From Diadema setosum (lineage: Eukaryota > Echinodermata > Echinoidea > Diadematoida > Diadematidae): a DNA stretch of 64,000 nucleotides. Every line of letters starts with the position of its first letter. The stretch's first letter is position 1. Both the position numbers and the translations under genes were made by a program. Under the pieces are notes generated by a model. The model saw only the letters and a list, made by a program, of their open reading frames with translations, was not told the origin of the DNA and did no database searches. The stretch lies in NCBI GenBank assembly GCA_033980235.1, contig CM067075.1:13360716-13424715 (forward strand), in the 5' to 3' direction. Positions 11,989 through 24,339 of the stretch are shown in pieces.

Positions 11989-13197
11989 TGTTAACTGGAC
12001 TAGGGGACTGGTTGCTAGAACAGATTATGAAAGACACAATTCTTTAGTATTTTGCCATGTAAACATTACAAACCCACTCCCAATGAACATGATGACAATG
12101 CATGATACACATATCCCGCTACAGACAGGTTTGACTATAGGACCTACTCCCAAAGCCAATTATTGCATATTCAGTTTGTAACTGGGGAAGAATCAATCTT
12201 TAGCGTTTTTTGTTATATTAAATACAACGCTCTCACTATACCTTTAACGTTACCCATCATCTATAAGTAACAATATTATTTACCTCTGGGATTAAAGAAG
12301 CTTGCATCGTGGGTAAAAATATCTTCTTCAAAATGCACCAGGCAGGCTTTGAACCGGAATGTCACGTTTATGTGTTGTGTGAGGATGACCACCGTACCTC
12401 AAACATCTGATCTAACTCAACCCTTCTACTTCGAATTATAAATGCATGCGGCATGCGGTTAGTGAAACAAACAAACAAAAATAGAATAACACTGAACTTA
12501 AAGGTATCATCTGTCACGGACAAATTTTCCTCTTCCAATATCGGGCATGTACCAATGTGAATGTCTACCTTAAATGAGCTTAATATACTCTCATTCGAAT
12601 TTGGTAGTTATGGGCACACAGTAAACTAAAGCGGGCCTATGATGCAATAACCTCATAATTGCAGAAAACAATATAACCAGATACTAGGATGACGGAATGT
12701 AAAATATTTAGCCCACAGACATACAAAAAAAAAAAACAACAAACAAACAAAAAATGTAAATGCAAGAATGCGACAGAGAGGAAAGAGTAGAGGAATCCTT
12801 CATTTGGCAGAAAGTGAATTTTTCATTGAAGAAGTCATTTCTTGTCAAAATTAGACACACACACACACACACACACACACACCAACACTCATTCACATAC
12901 AGATCGAGAGACTAACACACAAACACAAACAAATAGATTATTGTCAAATCACTTGCGTGTTATCCTGCACCATTAATGAACTTGGCTGAGAAAGGTATAA
13001 CAGACATTAAACTCAAAGTGGAAAAATACTAATGCCATTATGAATTGAATAAAATATGCTTTAAGAAAAGTGAGGATCAATGATTAAGCAGTATAGGCAA
13101 TGATCTGATGATTAAAGGAGTTTTAGAATTGAATACCAGCTTTTCCCCCTTTCCTCATTGTTTTTTCCTCTAACATTCAAAATGTAGGACACGTGAC
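11989..13197. other. No gene seen; (AC)n at 12853-12881
   Basis: Apart from the dinucleotide run, no structure or coding signal is recognised. Confidence 0.4.
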
Positions 13198-13584
13198 GTT
13201 GAATTTCAATTTTCAATTTCAATTATATTTTCGTATTTCCCGATGGAAAATAAATGAAATATAACAAGATAATAACACAGAATGTTCCGCTTGGATATAT
13301 ATACACAAAAAATAGAAACATAGTACATAGCGGTCGATGTGTCATTTTCAATTAAAATACGAAAATAATGCTACAGAGAAATACGATGAAACCTATACTA
13401 AAACGCAAAGCGTGACGTTAAATGCGACCAAGGAGGTTTTATGCCTGGAGTTCCAATTAGTTAATTCAAACATTTGTCAAATTCCTATTGATGTACAAAA
13501 GAATTTCACAGGTGCACTTGTGCCTTTGATGATCGATGCTCGAAGCCGCCGTCTTGCTGACCAATCTGAAAATTTATTTTGAAC

Positions 13585-13855
13585 GTTTCATTTCATTTCA
13601 TTTCATTTCATTTTTTATTTCATTTCCGGCCAAACCATATGATATGACATTGCATATACACAAAGTCAGTACAAAGTAACTTTTACACGTCCAAATGAAA
13701 TTTAAATACACGTCTTTTGTTTACATGAAACAAAAAACATATTTTGGTAGAAGAAGTACAAGGACAAAATGTGACTGAATCGTAACAAAGAAAAGGTCGG
13801 AAATGGAGGGGACTGCTAAAAAGCCAAGCTTGTAGAATGCAGTCACCTCGGAGTC
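13585..13855 (-). repeat. Dispersed LINE-like 3' repeat, copy 2
   Basis: Shares GGAAATGGAGGGGACTGCTA and AGAATGCAGTCACCTC with the copy at 5375-5632. On the minus strand it ends in a (GAAAT)n tail (13585-13620). Confidence 0.55.
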
Positions 13856-14125
13856 GCTTTATAATAGTAATACACGAGACATTTTAACATAATCCACGGG
13901 AACCAGTTATCATAATGTTGGCCATATTTTGCTTACCTACTTATCAAATGAAATGAAATTTCACTTAATGATAAAGCATGTAAAACAAAAGTCAATCTCG
14001 TCCAGAAATTTGTGCAGAAGTGTAGATCAGAGCTGTATCATGTGAAAATATAAAGAAAAAAACACCATCCTGGAAAGCTGGTTTTATCACTTTTCCGCTT
14101 AAGTTCCACAAATTAAACTAATATA

Positions 14126-14178
<53 letters not shown>

Positions 14179-15142
14179 GATTAGTGCCCGGGTATGCCCA
14201 GTCGAGTAGTTTTCATCTTTATTTCAGCTTTTTTTGCTCAATTTCTATTCGCGCAGCCTTTTGTCTGTACCACGTACCTTTAATAAGAAGGGATAGCGAA
14301 AAGTAATCACCATCACAAAGACATATCTTTCTTTGAAAGTGGCTGGTGATTACGCAATAAGACACGAGTCAATTGTCTTCCTACAATCTGCGCGGAAGAT
14401 CCTGTTTGGCACATGCTTCAAATATTTTTGAGCGGCGGCTTCGAACATCTAGCAAAGGAAACAAGACGGTTGTGACTCCATTCTCTTGGACCTCCTTGAT
14501 GCGACCTACAGATCCTCTGCCGCGAAGCCTATGACACCTTATATCTGTTTGTGACATCAACTCGAAACACACACAAAAAAAGTGGTCACAGTCATCTCCC
14601 TGTGTGTATTGTGGGCATTTATGTGAGAATGTCAAAACAATGAAAGTGCATGTACATTAGAGTAAAGGTTGTGCAGGCATGTTTGAGTGGATACTTCAGT
14701 AGGTCTCCTCGAAATGTCACTGTATATCTTATATCTTGAATGCTTCTATAAAAGACACTGACTCAGTGTGTGGTTTAGGACTATTATTCATAGATTCACG
14801 GCATAACGCTGTGATGTCTCTTTCAGTCCTGTGGCGTTTTCTTCCTGATTCTGCGACTCGTCTCTCGACATTTTCCATGAAAACGAAAGAAATTACGGAC
14901 AATCGATATCACATTGCTGCTTTCCTTTGCACAAGAACAGCGGATATAATATCTGTCTATCTATCTGGAGATAGATATAATTATAAGCAATATATTCAAA
15001 AATATAATGGTGACGATGATGATGATGATGATGATGATGAACAACACTAAAAATGTGGCGCCATATTTTTCTGCAAAGAACATTCAAAGGCTCCCACAAT
15101 ATGTCACACATTTTTTCGCAAAGTAATTATGTATGCATGTAT

Positions 15143-15180
<38 letters not shown>

Positions 15181-15284
15181 ATATATAATATATGTATACA
15201 CATATATTCATTTATTATATTACATATATTTATATATATTTATATATATTCATATATATATATATATACATATTTATATATATT

Positions 15285-15321
<37 letters not shown>

Positions 15322-15990
15322 GCCTACCTACTAGTATTCTCAATATCTTACGTTAAGTATTATAATGATACATTGAACAGCAGACTATTATAGTGCTCAT
15401 ATCTCATTCGTGCCAATCCTTCTGTTATTCCACAGTAATAGGTAGCATGTTATCTGCATGCTGCATATTTCATTTGGGTGTAAGGTGACATTTAAAATCG
15501 ACCTTGTCTCCCCACGTTTGTCTCTCACTGCAAAAACAAATATCATATCTTCATCAGATAACTATCAATGGACCAAGGCATAAGTGATATAGAACCAATC
15601 AATGAAATACATGTTTGATGTACACGTATATTTTGAATATGTAAGCAAAGCATATGAAAACAAAATCTACCAAAATTAGAATATATTTCATTATATATAT
15701 ATTTCATTAGATATAATGCATACTAGTACTTATGTATATTATATCTGTATAATAATGTACCGATATAAATATATAATTTACCTACACAAATTATAATTAG
15801 TGAATAAACAAATTGATTTACCAACATTTCCAAATAATGCTCAACTCTAAAGTGACATTAACTATGTTCATGATACTAGTACTGACTGCTCATGGGCTAA
15901 TGAAGCCTCTGGCGTGCATATCATGAAATCAATAATCCAATTATTAACATGATTTTACATTCAAGCATGCTTCAACTGTATTTTGCTTTT
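13856..15990. other. Microsatellite-rich stretch, no confirmed gene
   Basis: Contains (TA)n at about 14131-14176, (GAT)n at about 15014-15043 and long imperfect TA arrays at 15140-15320. A minus-strand frame at 14381-14635 looks mildly protein-like and is discussed as a finding. No downstream exon of the receptor at 15999-16187 could be recognised here. Confidence 0.4.
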
Positions 15991-15998
15991 CTTCTCAC

Positions 15999-16187
15999 CA
16001 AAGTGGCAATGAATATCTCGCACGTCGCCGCCGTGAAGTCTGCCAGTGCCAGGTTGAAGGTGAAGACGTTTCGCTGGTCACGCAACTTCTCGTTGTGCAG
16101 GATGAGGACGAGGGTGAGACCGTTGATGATGACGCCGATGGCGAGGGTGACGAAGCGCAGGACGATATAAAACGTGTACGCCGCCAT
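15999..16187 (-). CDS. First coding exon of a rhodopsin-like G protein-coupled receptor
   Basis: The exon opens at an ATG with a strong context (gccgccATGg) and gives 63 residues. Residues about 5-31 are a hydrophobic segment containing GVIINGLTLVLIL, which fits TM1 including the conserved Asn. Residues 31-41 (HNEKLRDQRN) fit the first intracellular loop. Residues 42-63 contain NLALADFTAAT, the TM2 signature with the conserved Leu-Ala-x-x-Asp. The frame ends at a donor (TTG|GTGAGA at 15998-15997), leaving phase 0. The extracellular N-terminus is almost absent. A seven-helix class A receptor would need four or five further segments, which should lie to the left on this strand, but none is recognised down to about 10 kb. 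The exon may therefore belong to a gene with a large intron, or be a relic. The ligand class cannot be told. Confidence 0.6.
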
Positions 16188-16189
16188 GG

Positions 16190-18790
16190 CGGGTGACGCT
16201 AATAACGCACAAGATTATATGCTTTCACAGTCACACGCCAACGGCCGGGAGCGTTAAGCTACAGGTAGTTTGCACAAAGTCTTGTCAGATGTTGTGGTCA
16301 TAAGAGTTATATACCTGTTTAGACACTGTGTATCATGCGTAGGCTTGACAAGCTTGCCTAGATTGTCATAATAATATTCACCACAGTCATTTTTCTTCCG
16401 TTTGACAATTCAGTTGATCCCAAATCTGATCAAGAAATCGACAGTTTACTCAGTTATCACCATCTGCCTTCACGCGTGTAAATTGTGACTGTCGCTCTAT
16501 GTCAACGAGGCATTATGCCGCATGGTTTCTTGTGCATGGGCGGAGCAGGTCACAGTAGTGTGCTGCAACAGCCGATGGAAGCGTATTCCTCGATCAAATC
16601 TCATTCATTTCTCCGCACTGCATGCTGTTTCCATCAACATCAAGATCATGATATCTAGCGAAATTTTCATTGAGAATGATTCACTTAATTGACTTTGCCG
16701 AATCGAACATTAACACAGTCTGCAGATCAGGATAAGTGTATCTAATAAATACATCTGACATCAAATACTTAACCGCGAATTCACAGCTTTTCCAATTATT
16801 TGTTTGAGTTTCTTTTTTTTTCTCCCAATTAAAATGAAACTCTAACTTACATTGCAGTGAGCGTACGTTTGGACCGTTACAGAGCCAATGATAAATGTAT
16901 TTGCGAAACCACGACCGTATATACCGCTTTCAGCCAACAGTTATTATTTTGTTTGTATACTGCGCAATATTTCTAACTTTGAATATAAACATTTGTGTCG
17001 AGCTAGGTTAAAATAAGCTGAAGAAAGCAGACTTATATTTGCACAAGTTACATTCTGACAACCAGAATCTTCACAGAAAAAAAAATAGTGACGATTGGTG
17101 GAAATGATACAATCTTGCGTTCCCTTCTGGCAGCAGCGAATAATTCAGTTGCTATAGAAAGGTACGAATGATGAGTTCCGCCGAGTGCGTAAACTGCATC
17201 TGATCCACGCTGTCAATCGTGGCAACTGGTTCTCAAAGGTTGTGAGAATCGTCAGCAGGAAACAGAAAAAAAAATAAATAAAAAAGGGGGAATAAGATAT
17301 ATACAAGTCCTTCCTCCCCCACTACCCCCCCCCTCCCAATATGATAGTAAACGTGGTATAAGCATAGTGCGGGACTTCATCTTGCTTCTGCGCATGCGCG
17401 TAGGTACCTACTGGTGGTAATGGTGATGATGGGTGAGGTGCAATGAGGATAATTTATTATTCATACAGGGAAATTAATGATGATAGGAAAATGTGGATTG
17501 ATTTTAGAGAAGATGTCCTCATAACCATGAAGGCGCAATGTACAAAAAGAAAAAGAGAACAACATACAAACCATCAACCAAATTATGAATGATCTTTCTT
17601 CACCTCATCAGTGCCAGATACATTTCTCCTTTTTGTCTACATTTTTCACTTTTCTTTTTTTTTACCGTAAGTCTTTTTAGGCGCCATGTGCATGCAACCC
17701 CCTTCTTCATCCACAGTGTCTTAGTAGAAATTATTTCTTTTTCATCTATTCCTTCATAGTCTGATTGAAAATGACGATAAGGTGTACGGGAATTTAGAGT
17801 TCTCCGTTACTTGATGAAAAACACATACACACACATAACAAACAAATCACCCTAACAAGCAAATAAATAAAAACAACCTAACAACAATCTTGTTTATTCT
17901 ATGACCACACGCTTTCTGTTATATCTTCGAAGAAACGGTAGCCTTAAGTAAGGACTACTCGGAGCTCCCTGCATGTATGATGACAGGCAACCTTGTTCAG
18001 AGTTCTCTACACGCTCTTGTCAACTAATGACCGTATGCCGCTGGAAGCTCACGCTGAGAAACGATGGAGCATAGTGTGAGTGGTGACGAGATAAAGGTCA
18101 TATACTGTATATGTCATTTGTTTTTTTGTGGTATACCGACTTGCCTTGGAAATTTATAAGAAGTACCATTTATTAAGTGATAACGCCGTCACTAGTGATC
18201 TTGCTCAGAAAAAATAGTAGGGCAGTTTTGTAACGTATCTTGATATGATTATATAGCATATTTTCCTGACGACCTAGAAATAAACTTCAAGTCGGCAGAG
18301 CTCCTCTTGCACATATTTGAGTATGCCCACTTCCTGTTCTTAGTTGTCGCCTTTTTTGCATAATTGTAAATTTGTGCAACCATTCTGGCTGTCGGGAAGA
18401 ACCAGCAGGTAAATAATACCAAGGACCTACTACACGACGACGTTTATCGCACGTTAATTCATGCACCTGTTTTTGTCAAAAGTTTCACAAAAACATCTTG
18501 AAACATGCTTTCCTGCTTTACTCTCATTATCATCGCCGACAGCCAAGGCTGGATAAAATCAAGATCTTTGAGAAATTTTTTGAACTACATGCGTAGAAGA
18601 TAATAACCCTCTTAAGTCATGTGACATTGTCGTGTATATTTCATTGGTGAAATGCACGTATTTTACCAGAGAAAGAAAATATTTTTGGCAGGTTGATTGT
18701 GATGCTTAATCAATTTTTTTTTTTCAAAATTTTCACACATTGTTTCAGCATAGACAGTAACTGTAATTGACACGTACTGTATGTCGTAGG
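16190..18790. other. No gene seen
   Basis: This is the 5' side of the receptor exon. No upstream exon, clear promoter or repeat family is recognised. Short G/C and A/T tracts occur at about 17262-17340. Confidence 0.4.
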
Positions 18791-19317
18791 TAAAGCCCCA
18801 GTCACATAATGCTCTGCGTCCGGCGTTACGTCCAAAAAAATCATTTTTTCCGCGGACCCCCGCGGATCCTTTGCCGTCACCAGAAATTTGTACAAAACAT
18901 GCGGGCAAAAAATGCGGGCGATACGGACAGATACGACCAGATGCGAATACTTGCGTCCACTTGCGGATATTCTTACGAATTGGCACATAATAGTTCTGAA
19001 CACTTGCGGAGAGTTGCGCATTTTTTCGGATAGTTACGGATAGTTAAAGATTGTTATGAATAATTATGGACAATTTGGCTTTCTCTTACGATCCCTGCTA
19101 AGTCAGTGTATTATGACAGCAAGGTTATCACATTTTGGACTGTCTTACATTGTACACTGGGGAAAACTGAAATTGAATTACGTACAAGTTGTGAAAAAAT
19201 CGTAATCCTTTAATTTACTTTACAATAATAAAAGATATATGAAATTTTGAACTTGAAGTTTGAATTTTGTTTGTGCAACTCAAATATGAATAAACGTCAT
19301 AAATGTAAAGAATGTAT

Positions 19318-19793
19318 GTGACCGTGCATCACAAAACGAACAAAAAGTCGCACACACTGATTTTGTGTGAGGACTGAAAATAGGTGAAATGGGTCAACCG
19401 AGCCGATCTTGACTTGGCTACCCTGGGTAAATAAGTCCTTATCATTATTATTATTGTTATTATATTATTATTAATTTCAGTTTAATCTGATAATCCCCTC
19501 GTTGTTGTTACTCCAGTGGTTTCCATCCTGTTTTTTGTCCCATTCATCGCACAACCAGCACGGCTTGATAAAGATTAAGCGCTTGAATAGACACTGTACT
19601 TCAGAGCCTCTTTTCTCAGTTTACACTTTTTCTGAGTGTGTGCATTCTTTCTAATATTTAGATAGGTTAGAAGAGTCCATTTGATTTGAGTAAAACATCA
19701 TTTTAAAGCTTAAAGTCTGCTCTTTCAGAACATGCTCCGACTAAAATTTCGTGTGTGGCGACTTTTTGTGTGTTTTGTGGTGCAGGGTCACAT
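19318..19793. mobile_element. MITE nested in the 2.3-kb element
   Basis: Left end GTGACCGTGCATCACAAAAC, followed by CAAAAAGTCGC, is mirrored on the right by GCGACTTTTTGTGTG and GTGGTGCAGGGTCAC. It contains a SINE 3' end (GGCTACCCTGGGTAAATAAG followed by ATT repeats at about 19420-19475). Confidence 0.75.
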
Positions 19794-20149
19794 ATAACAT
19801 CACTATGCCACAAATAAAATACAATATAGATCGAAAAGTTAAACATTAGACAGAGTAAGAAAATATTACTTGCAGTCATGGAACAGACAAACTGTGGTTA
19901 CGCTGTCGTTGTTCAGCGATATTCATGACTTACTGGGTTATGTTAAGGAGATATTTATATGATAAAGCAATGCTTATTAAATTTACAGAAAAAAAGACAT
20001 CAAAACCTTTAAACACCCCTCCCACACCCAAGTACAATATCAAGTCATCTCTTGAAGTAATGTATTTTCTGTTTGAATTTCTTGTATGCATGTCATTTTG
20101 TAATGCGCAGTAGAGTATATTATTATAGTAGCTGCGCAATATAGATGTC

Positions 20150-20240
20150 CTTTATTATTATTATTATTAGTAGTAGTAGTAGTAGTAGTGGTAGTATTAG
20201 TATTAGTATTATTATTATTATTAGTATTATTATTATAAAA
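20150..20240. repeat. (TTA/GTA)n trinucleotide array
   Basis: Imperfect ATT and AGT trinucleotide units. Translated Ile/Leu runs on the minus strand are artefacts. Confidence 0.85.
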
Positions 20241-21322
20241 AAAATGTAATACACATTCGATGGAGCGTAAAGTGCATGGGTAAGACTATATAGAAATACC
20301 AAATTCGTTCTCATTTTATATAGTTGCCCTTGTCCCACACCTTCCCCGGCCAGAAAAGTTAATAAAATGCTGTCACCCCATCCCCTACGCAAAATATTGC
20401 TTTTTTCGAAAAATATACATTCGAAGAGTACAAGAAAAAAAGTTCAGCACCAAGAGTCAACCGATGTCATGAGTATACATGTTATATGGGTGCCACTTAA
20501 AATGACCATTAATTGTGGGAGAAATTTCATAATTTGTCCATGCAGTTCTGCCTCCCCACCGCTCCGACTGTGTTGTAGCATTCTAAGGCGCTGCAGCTTG
20601 GCAACAGGAGTAGTGTGCCTTCCCACGGGTCTCTGTGTTCCCATGCGAGTGGAAAACGGAAAATTGTCCGCAACATCCGTAGCTGTCCGTAAATATCCGT
20701 AAGCGGATAAAACTGTTGTAATACGTTAACTTCCGGTTAATTTCAGATACTTGCGGTGGACGTAAGTGAACGTAAACGGACGGGAGGTAAATTTTTTTGC
20801 GGATGGTTTGCGACCAAGCCACGGGTAGTTACGTTCAGTTACGGATAGTTACGTCTGGTTACGGTTACTTGCGTAAGTTTGCGTCCGTGGCGTCCCTCTG
20901 CGAAATTTTGAACATTTCAAAATTTCGCAGGTTCGGCGACGTCATTTTGCGTTTCTTTACGGATGAGTTACGGACAGTTACGTCTACATACGTCCCTGCG
21001 GATGCCTGCGTCCACGCTGCGTCCCCCTGCGTCCACTCATTCGTATCTATCCGCGGCGGACGTAATCCATCGTAAAGCACTGTGTGACTGGGGCATAAAC
21101 CATTAATACATGCGTGTCCGCAAGTGTCCACTTCAGTAATTACCAATTTTGTGATGTTTTCAGGTTTGCTGCTCGCCGTCATTGGTGTTTCCTCAAGACA
21201 GGTAAGTCTGAAAAGGCACCTCATAATTCAGCCAAGTAAGACCGAAATGAGGGAAACGGTTCTTTTGTCAGCGACAATGCACGATTACATAATCATCAGT
21301 GTCCAAACATCCGAATGTTCTC

Positions 21323-22110
21323 AAGGCCCGGTCCCACTGGCCAACGGACACAAAGCGTACGCAGAAAGGACACAGTGGACGAGCAAAATTTCGGGGATGG
21401 CTTCATCCGCTTTCATCCGCTCCAGAAATTGACAAAATTGGCGAAAATTGGCGGTAACAGAACGGAAATAGAACGGACGTGGGTAGTATGTAGCGGGGAT
21501 GTTAAACGGATGTTCATCGGAAGCCTAGCGGATGAGAGCGGATGGAAGGGGATGACAGCTCCGAAGGGGTTACGGGAGATAATTGCGAAACGGACGCATA
21601 GCAGAAAAAGCGGATGCAGAGTGGATGCAGAGCGGATGCAGAGCGGATGCAGAGGGGATGCTTTCGAAATGCTTTATATACGAGATGCATACGCTTACAT
21701 CCTTTCTATTAACGTGCTATTAACGATGTAAAGACGTTCCACGTGCCATATCTTTCCTCCCTCTTTCCGTTTTTAGCTGCAGCGGATGTGAGTTGCGAGG
21801 ATGCTCAGAGGATGTAGAGAGGATGCAGCGGACGTATAATGGATGCCGCACGGACATACAACGTTTGTTGCTCGTATGTCGCGGATTTACATCGTACACA
21901 GCGGAAAGTTCATCCTTTCTAAAAGTTTTAAGCAGCTTAAAACTTTTTGCGCGGATGAAATCACAGTGGACGGATGCTCGATGGATAGAGCGGATGAAAC
22001 ACGTATGCGATGGGTACACAGCGGATTCGTAGCGTTTTCCAACGGATGGCAAGATTTTTTGTACGCTTTACATCCTCTTTGCATCCGTAAGTGCAGTGGG
22101 ACCGGGCCTT
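21323..22110. mobile_element. 0.8-kb inverted-repeat element with GCGGATG words
   Basis: Left end AAGGCCCGGTCCCACTGG and right end CAGTGGGACCGGGCCTT are perfect inverted copies over about 17 bases. The interior is dominated by degenerate GCGGATG, GCAGAGCGGATG and CGGACG words, with a near-palindrome AAGTTTTAAGCAGCTTAAAAC at about 21920. Overlapping open frames on both strands come from the low stop density of these words and are not genes. Confidence 0.75.
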
Positions 22111-22202
22111 TTAGATGCACACATGGTAGCGGTGATGATGCGATGAAAGAAAGACCTCCATTTTTAGTCCATGTCTGTCTATAGTGAGCCCACATAAATG
22201 GT

Positions 22203-22578
22203 CAGTGGCGGATCCAGGAGGGGCGCACCGGCCTCGCGCCTCCTTTAATTTCGTTTTCCTTTTTTGAATAAGAGAAATAAAAAGAACAAAATGAAAGGGA
22301 GCCCGTGCATCCCCTTTGATCTTTTTTTCCCCCTTTTTTTTAATGTAGCCATGCTTGTCAGCAAGTTGTAGGGGCACAAGAAAATTGCGCTTAAGCCTTA
22401 TATCTTTATTTATTTACTTATTAATTGAAACACGGAAGTGGCGTGAGAAAAATATTTGTTAAGGCCTTTTTTTGTTGTTGTTGTTGTTGCTTGCAAGCTG
22501 ATTAAACCCGAAAGTGACACCAGAAATATTAACTGGTTTGCGCCAACTCCCTTACGGAAATTCTGGATCTGCCCCGAT
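22203..22578. mobile_element. hAT-type MITE, CAGTGGCGGATCCAGG copy
   Basis: Left end CAGTGGCGGATCCAGGAGG; right end GGAAATTCTGGATCTGCCCC. Same family as 1805, 44732 and 50208 but longer, with an AT-rich centre and a GTT run. Confidence 0.65.
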
Positions 22579-23107
22579 AGTACTAATCTATTTTATATTC
22601 AACATGCAAATGAAGCATGCATAAGATTTAAACACGCATCGGATCCCTATTAAATCGGCTGATGAACTATCGACATTGTTCTCCTTAAGTTGTGGTGTTT
22701 CCCCCCGAATGTGGCAATGTATACAGAGATACCGCGGCTCCTGAGCTTGTTGGAGTTGTAGGTGCACGATTAAGACCTTGCAGCCTTTTACACTCGTAAT
22801 TCACAGATAGCATCACGGATCATCCGGGATCGTAATCTTCGGTGATTCCGCGAGTGCGACACCACGATTTCCTTTCGATGGACAGGTGTTCAACTCACAG
22901 AACTGGTGTGTAGAGTTTTGTGGTTCAACTGGGTATCTACAAGGACAGACAAGATGGCAACGCGGATAACACCAAAACCCAAACGGAGCCAATACTGAAT
23001 TCAAGGAAGGACACGGAGAACCGTCTTTTATACGGAGGTGTAAGCTGTCTACTTGAATATCCATGGGGTAAATGGCTGGGCCCTATACCGTATGCAGTAC
23101 TAAAAAT

Positions 23108-23185
23108 TATGCAAAAATAAAGTGGGGGCGGGCGAGCCCCACCACCGCCCCCCTCCCCTCTTCCCGATTGTGCCGGCCCTGATAC
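23108..23185. mobile_element. hAT-like MITE end, CCGGCCCTG family
   Basis: C-rich tracts lead to GATTGTGCCGGCCCTG, matching the ends at 9.55 and 28.87 kb. The opposite end is not clear. Confidence 0.35.
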
Positions 23186-23280
23186 GTGCATATTATGTAT
23201 CCATGTTTGCGTGTGTGTGTGTTTGTGTGGGTGTGTGCGAGCACTCTTATTCGTAACTTGTCACTGAATTCATGCAGATA

Positions 23281-23440
23281 CGGCATACATGAAAGTGGAA
23301 GAATTTTCATCAGAGCGAGATCTTGCAACATTCAATTCCAATGCTGAAAAGGATCGCCACCTGATTGCAAAACTGCAGTCTGACTTGAACAACTATAAGG
23401 AGCAGGCACTGTCTGTTTGCGCATTTTTTTCTTTGTAGTT
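23281..23440 (+). pseudogene. Possible coiled-coil exon relic
   Basis: From an acceptor-like CATGCAG at about 23279 a frame stays open for about 50 codons and reads as a charged helix (KVEEFSSERDLATFNS, then AKLQSDLNNYKEQ) with heptad-like spacing. It ends at TAG after a T-run. No good GT donor and no partner exon is visible, so it may be a relic or chance. The family is not recognised. Confidence 0.25.
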
Positions 23441-24339
23441 TCCGAAGCTGACAAGTTAGAGTACAGTTAACGTTGTCTGTCAGATCACGAACCACAACCT
23501 CAGAGTGGACTTATGGACGGGACGATATCGATCGCAGTCATCACTTTCAACGTCGATCTCCACCACCTGTCGAATCCAATTCGCGAGCGATAATTGTGAA
23601 GATGGCATCGTAATTTGCTCATGAATAACAGGAAGAGGCTCAAAGCCACCAGTCTGAGCATCTATGAAGATTTGATCGACTCCAATCGATCTCTCCTCCA
23701 TCAGTTAGTGATGCTTTCTTGCCAGCAAAACACGAACACGAAACAGCAAAGCTGCCTCTAACTGGTCTCCGCTTGGTCGCAAGATGGCACAATCATTGTC
23801 GCAATCAGAACAGCAGACGGAAAGACAATGCGCAGAGAAATCCACCATAAAGAAGGTCTGACCAAGTTGTGATATTTCTCTTTGTGTGCTGAAACAATGA
23901 ATCTTCATTTTACCTCGATATTGTGCAATCAAAATTATGGCCTCACAATATCACCTCACTTTCAGCTGATCACCTTTGAAACAGGACGAATTTCCAACCG
24001 TCATAAATTTTACCTTTGGCACATACTGTATGATATTTTCTTGTAAATTTTGGTTTGTATCTATCCACTTAATTATGAATCTGTAAACTTTTTCTCTATG
24101 TTATAGCAGTCATATCATGTGTGTAATGTCGTTTGAGCTTAGATTCCTTGAATGTCTCATGATATCAATTTTGATCATCTTAACGAATTCTTATTACCAC
24201 TTGAATCTGAAAATAGCTTTCATTCATCTCAATCGAATTGAACACTAGCGGAGTTTAACAATTCTATTAAGAATGAACATCCCACTGACGAATCGAGTGA
24301 ATATCCACTTAGTACTCATGTGCAAAAGAGAAGCTTACT

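Larger units (their letters stand above)
18795..21094. mobile_element. 2.3-kb inverted-repeat element with degenerate TTACGGA words
   Basis: Left end GCCCCAGTCACATAATGCTC (18795) and right end GCACTGTGTGACTGGGGC (21077-21094) are inverted copies. Inside both flanks (18815-19045 and 20640-21075) the sequence is made of degenerate words such as TTACGGATAGTTACG, GCGGATA and GCGTCC, richer in CpG than the surroundings. A palindrome, GCGAAATTTTGAACATT followed by its mirror, lies at about 20905-20935. The middle is occupied by another MITE (19318-19793) and a (TTA)n microsatellite. No transposase ORF is present, so it is non-autonomous or decayed. It could also be two separate copies facing each other. 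Confidence 0.6.

Noticed and set aside
15053..15393. Tyr/Ile-rich ORFs
   Set aside because: Translation of TA microsatellites.
20865..22195. Several overlapping ORFs of 79-138 codons on both strands
   Set aside because: They come from the stop-poor GCGGATG/TTACGGA words of two inverted-repeat elements; no frame is favoured.
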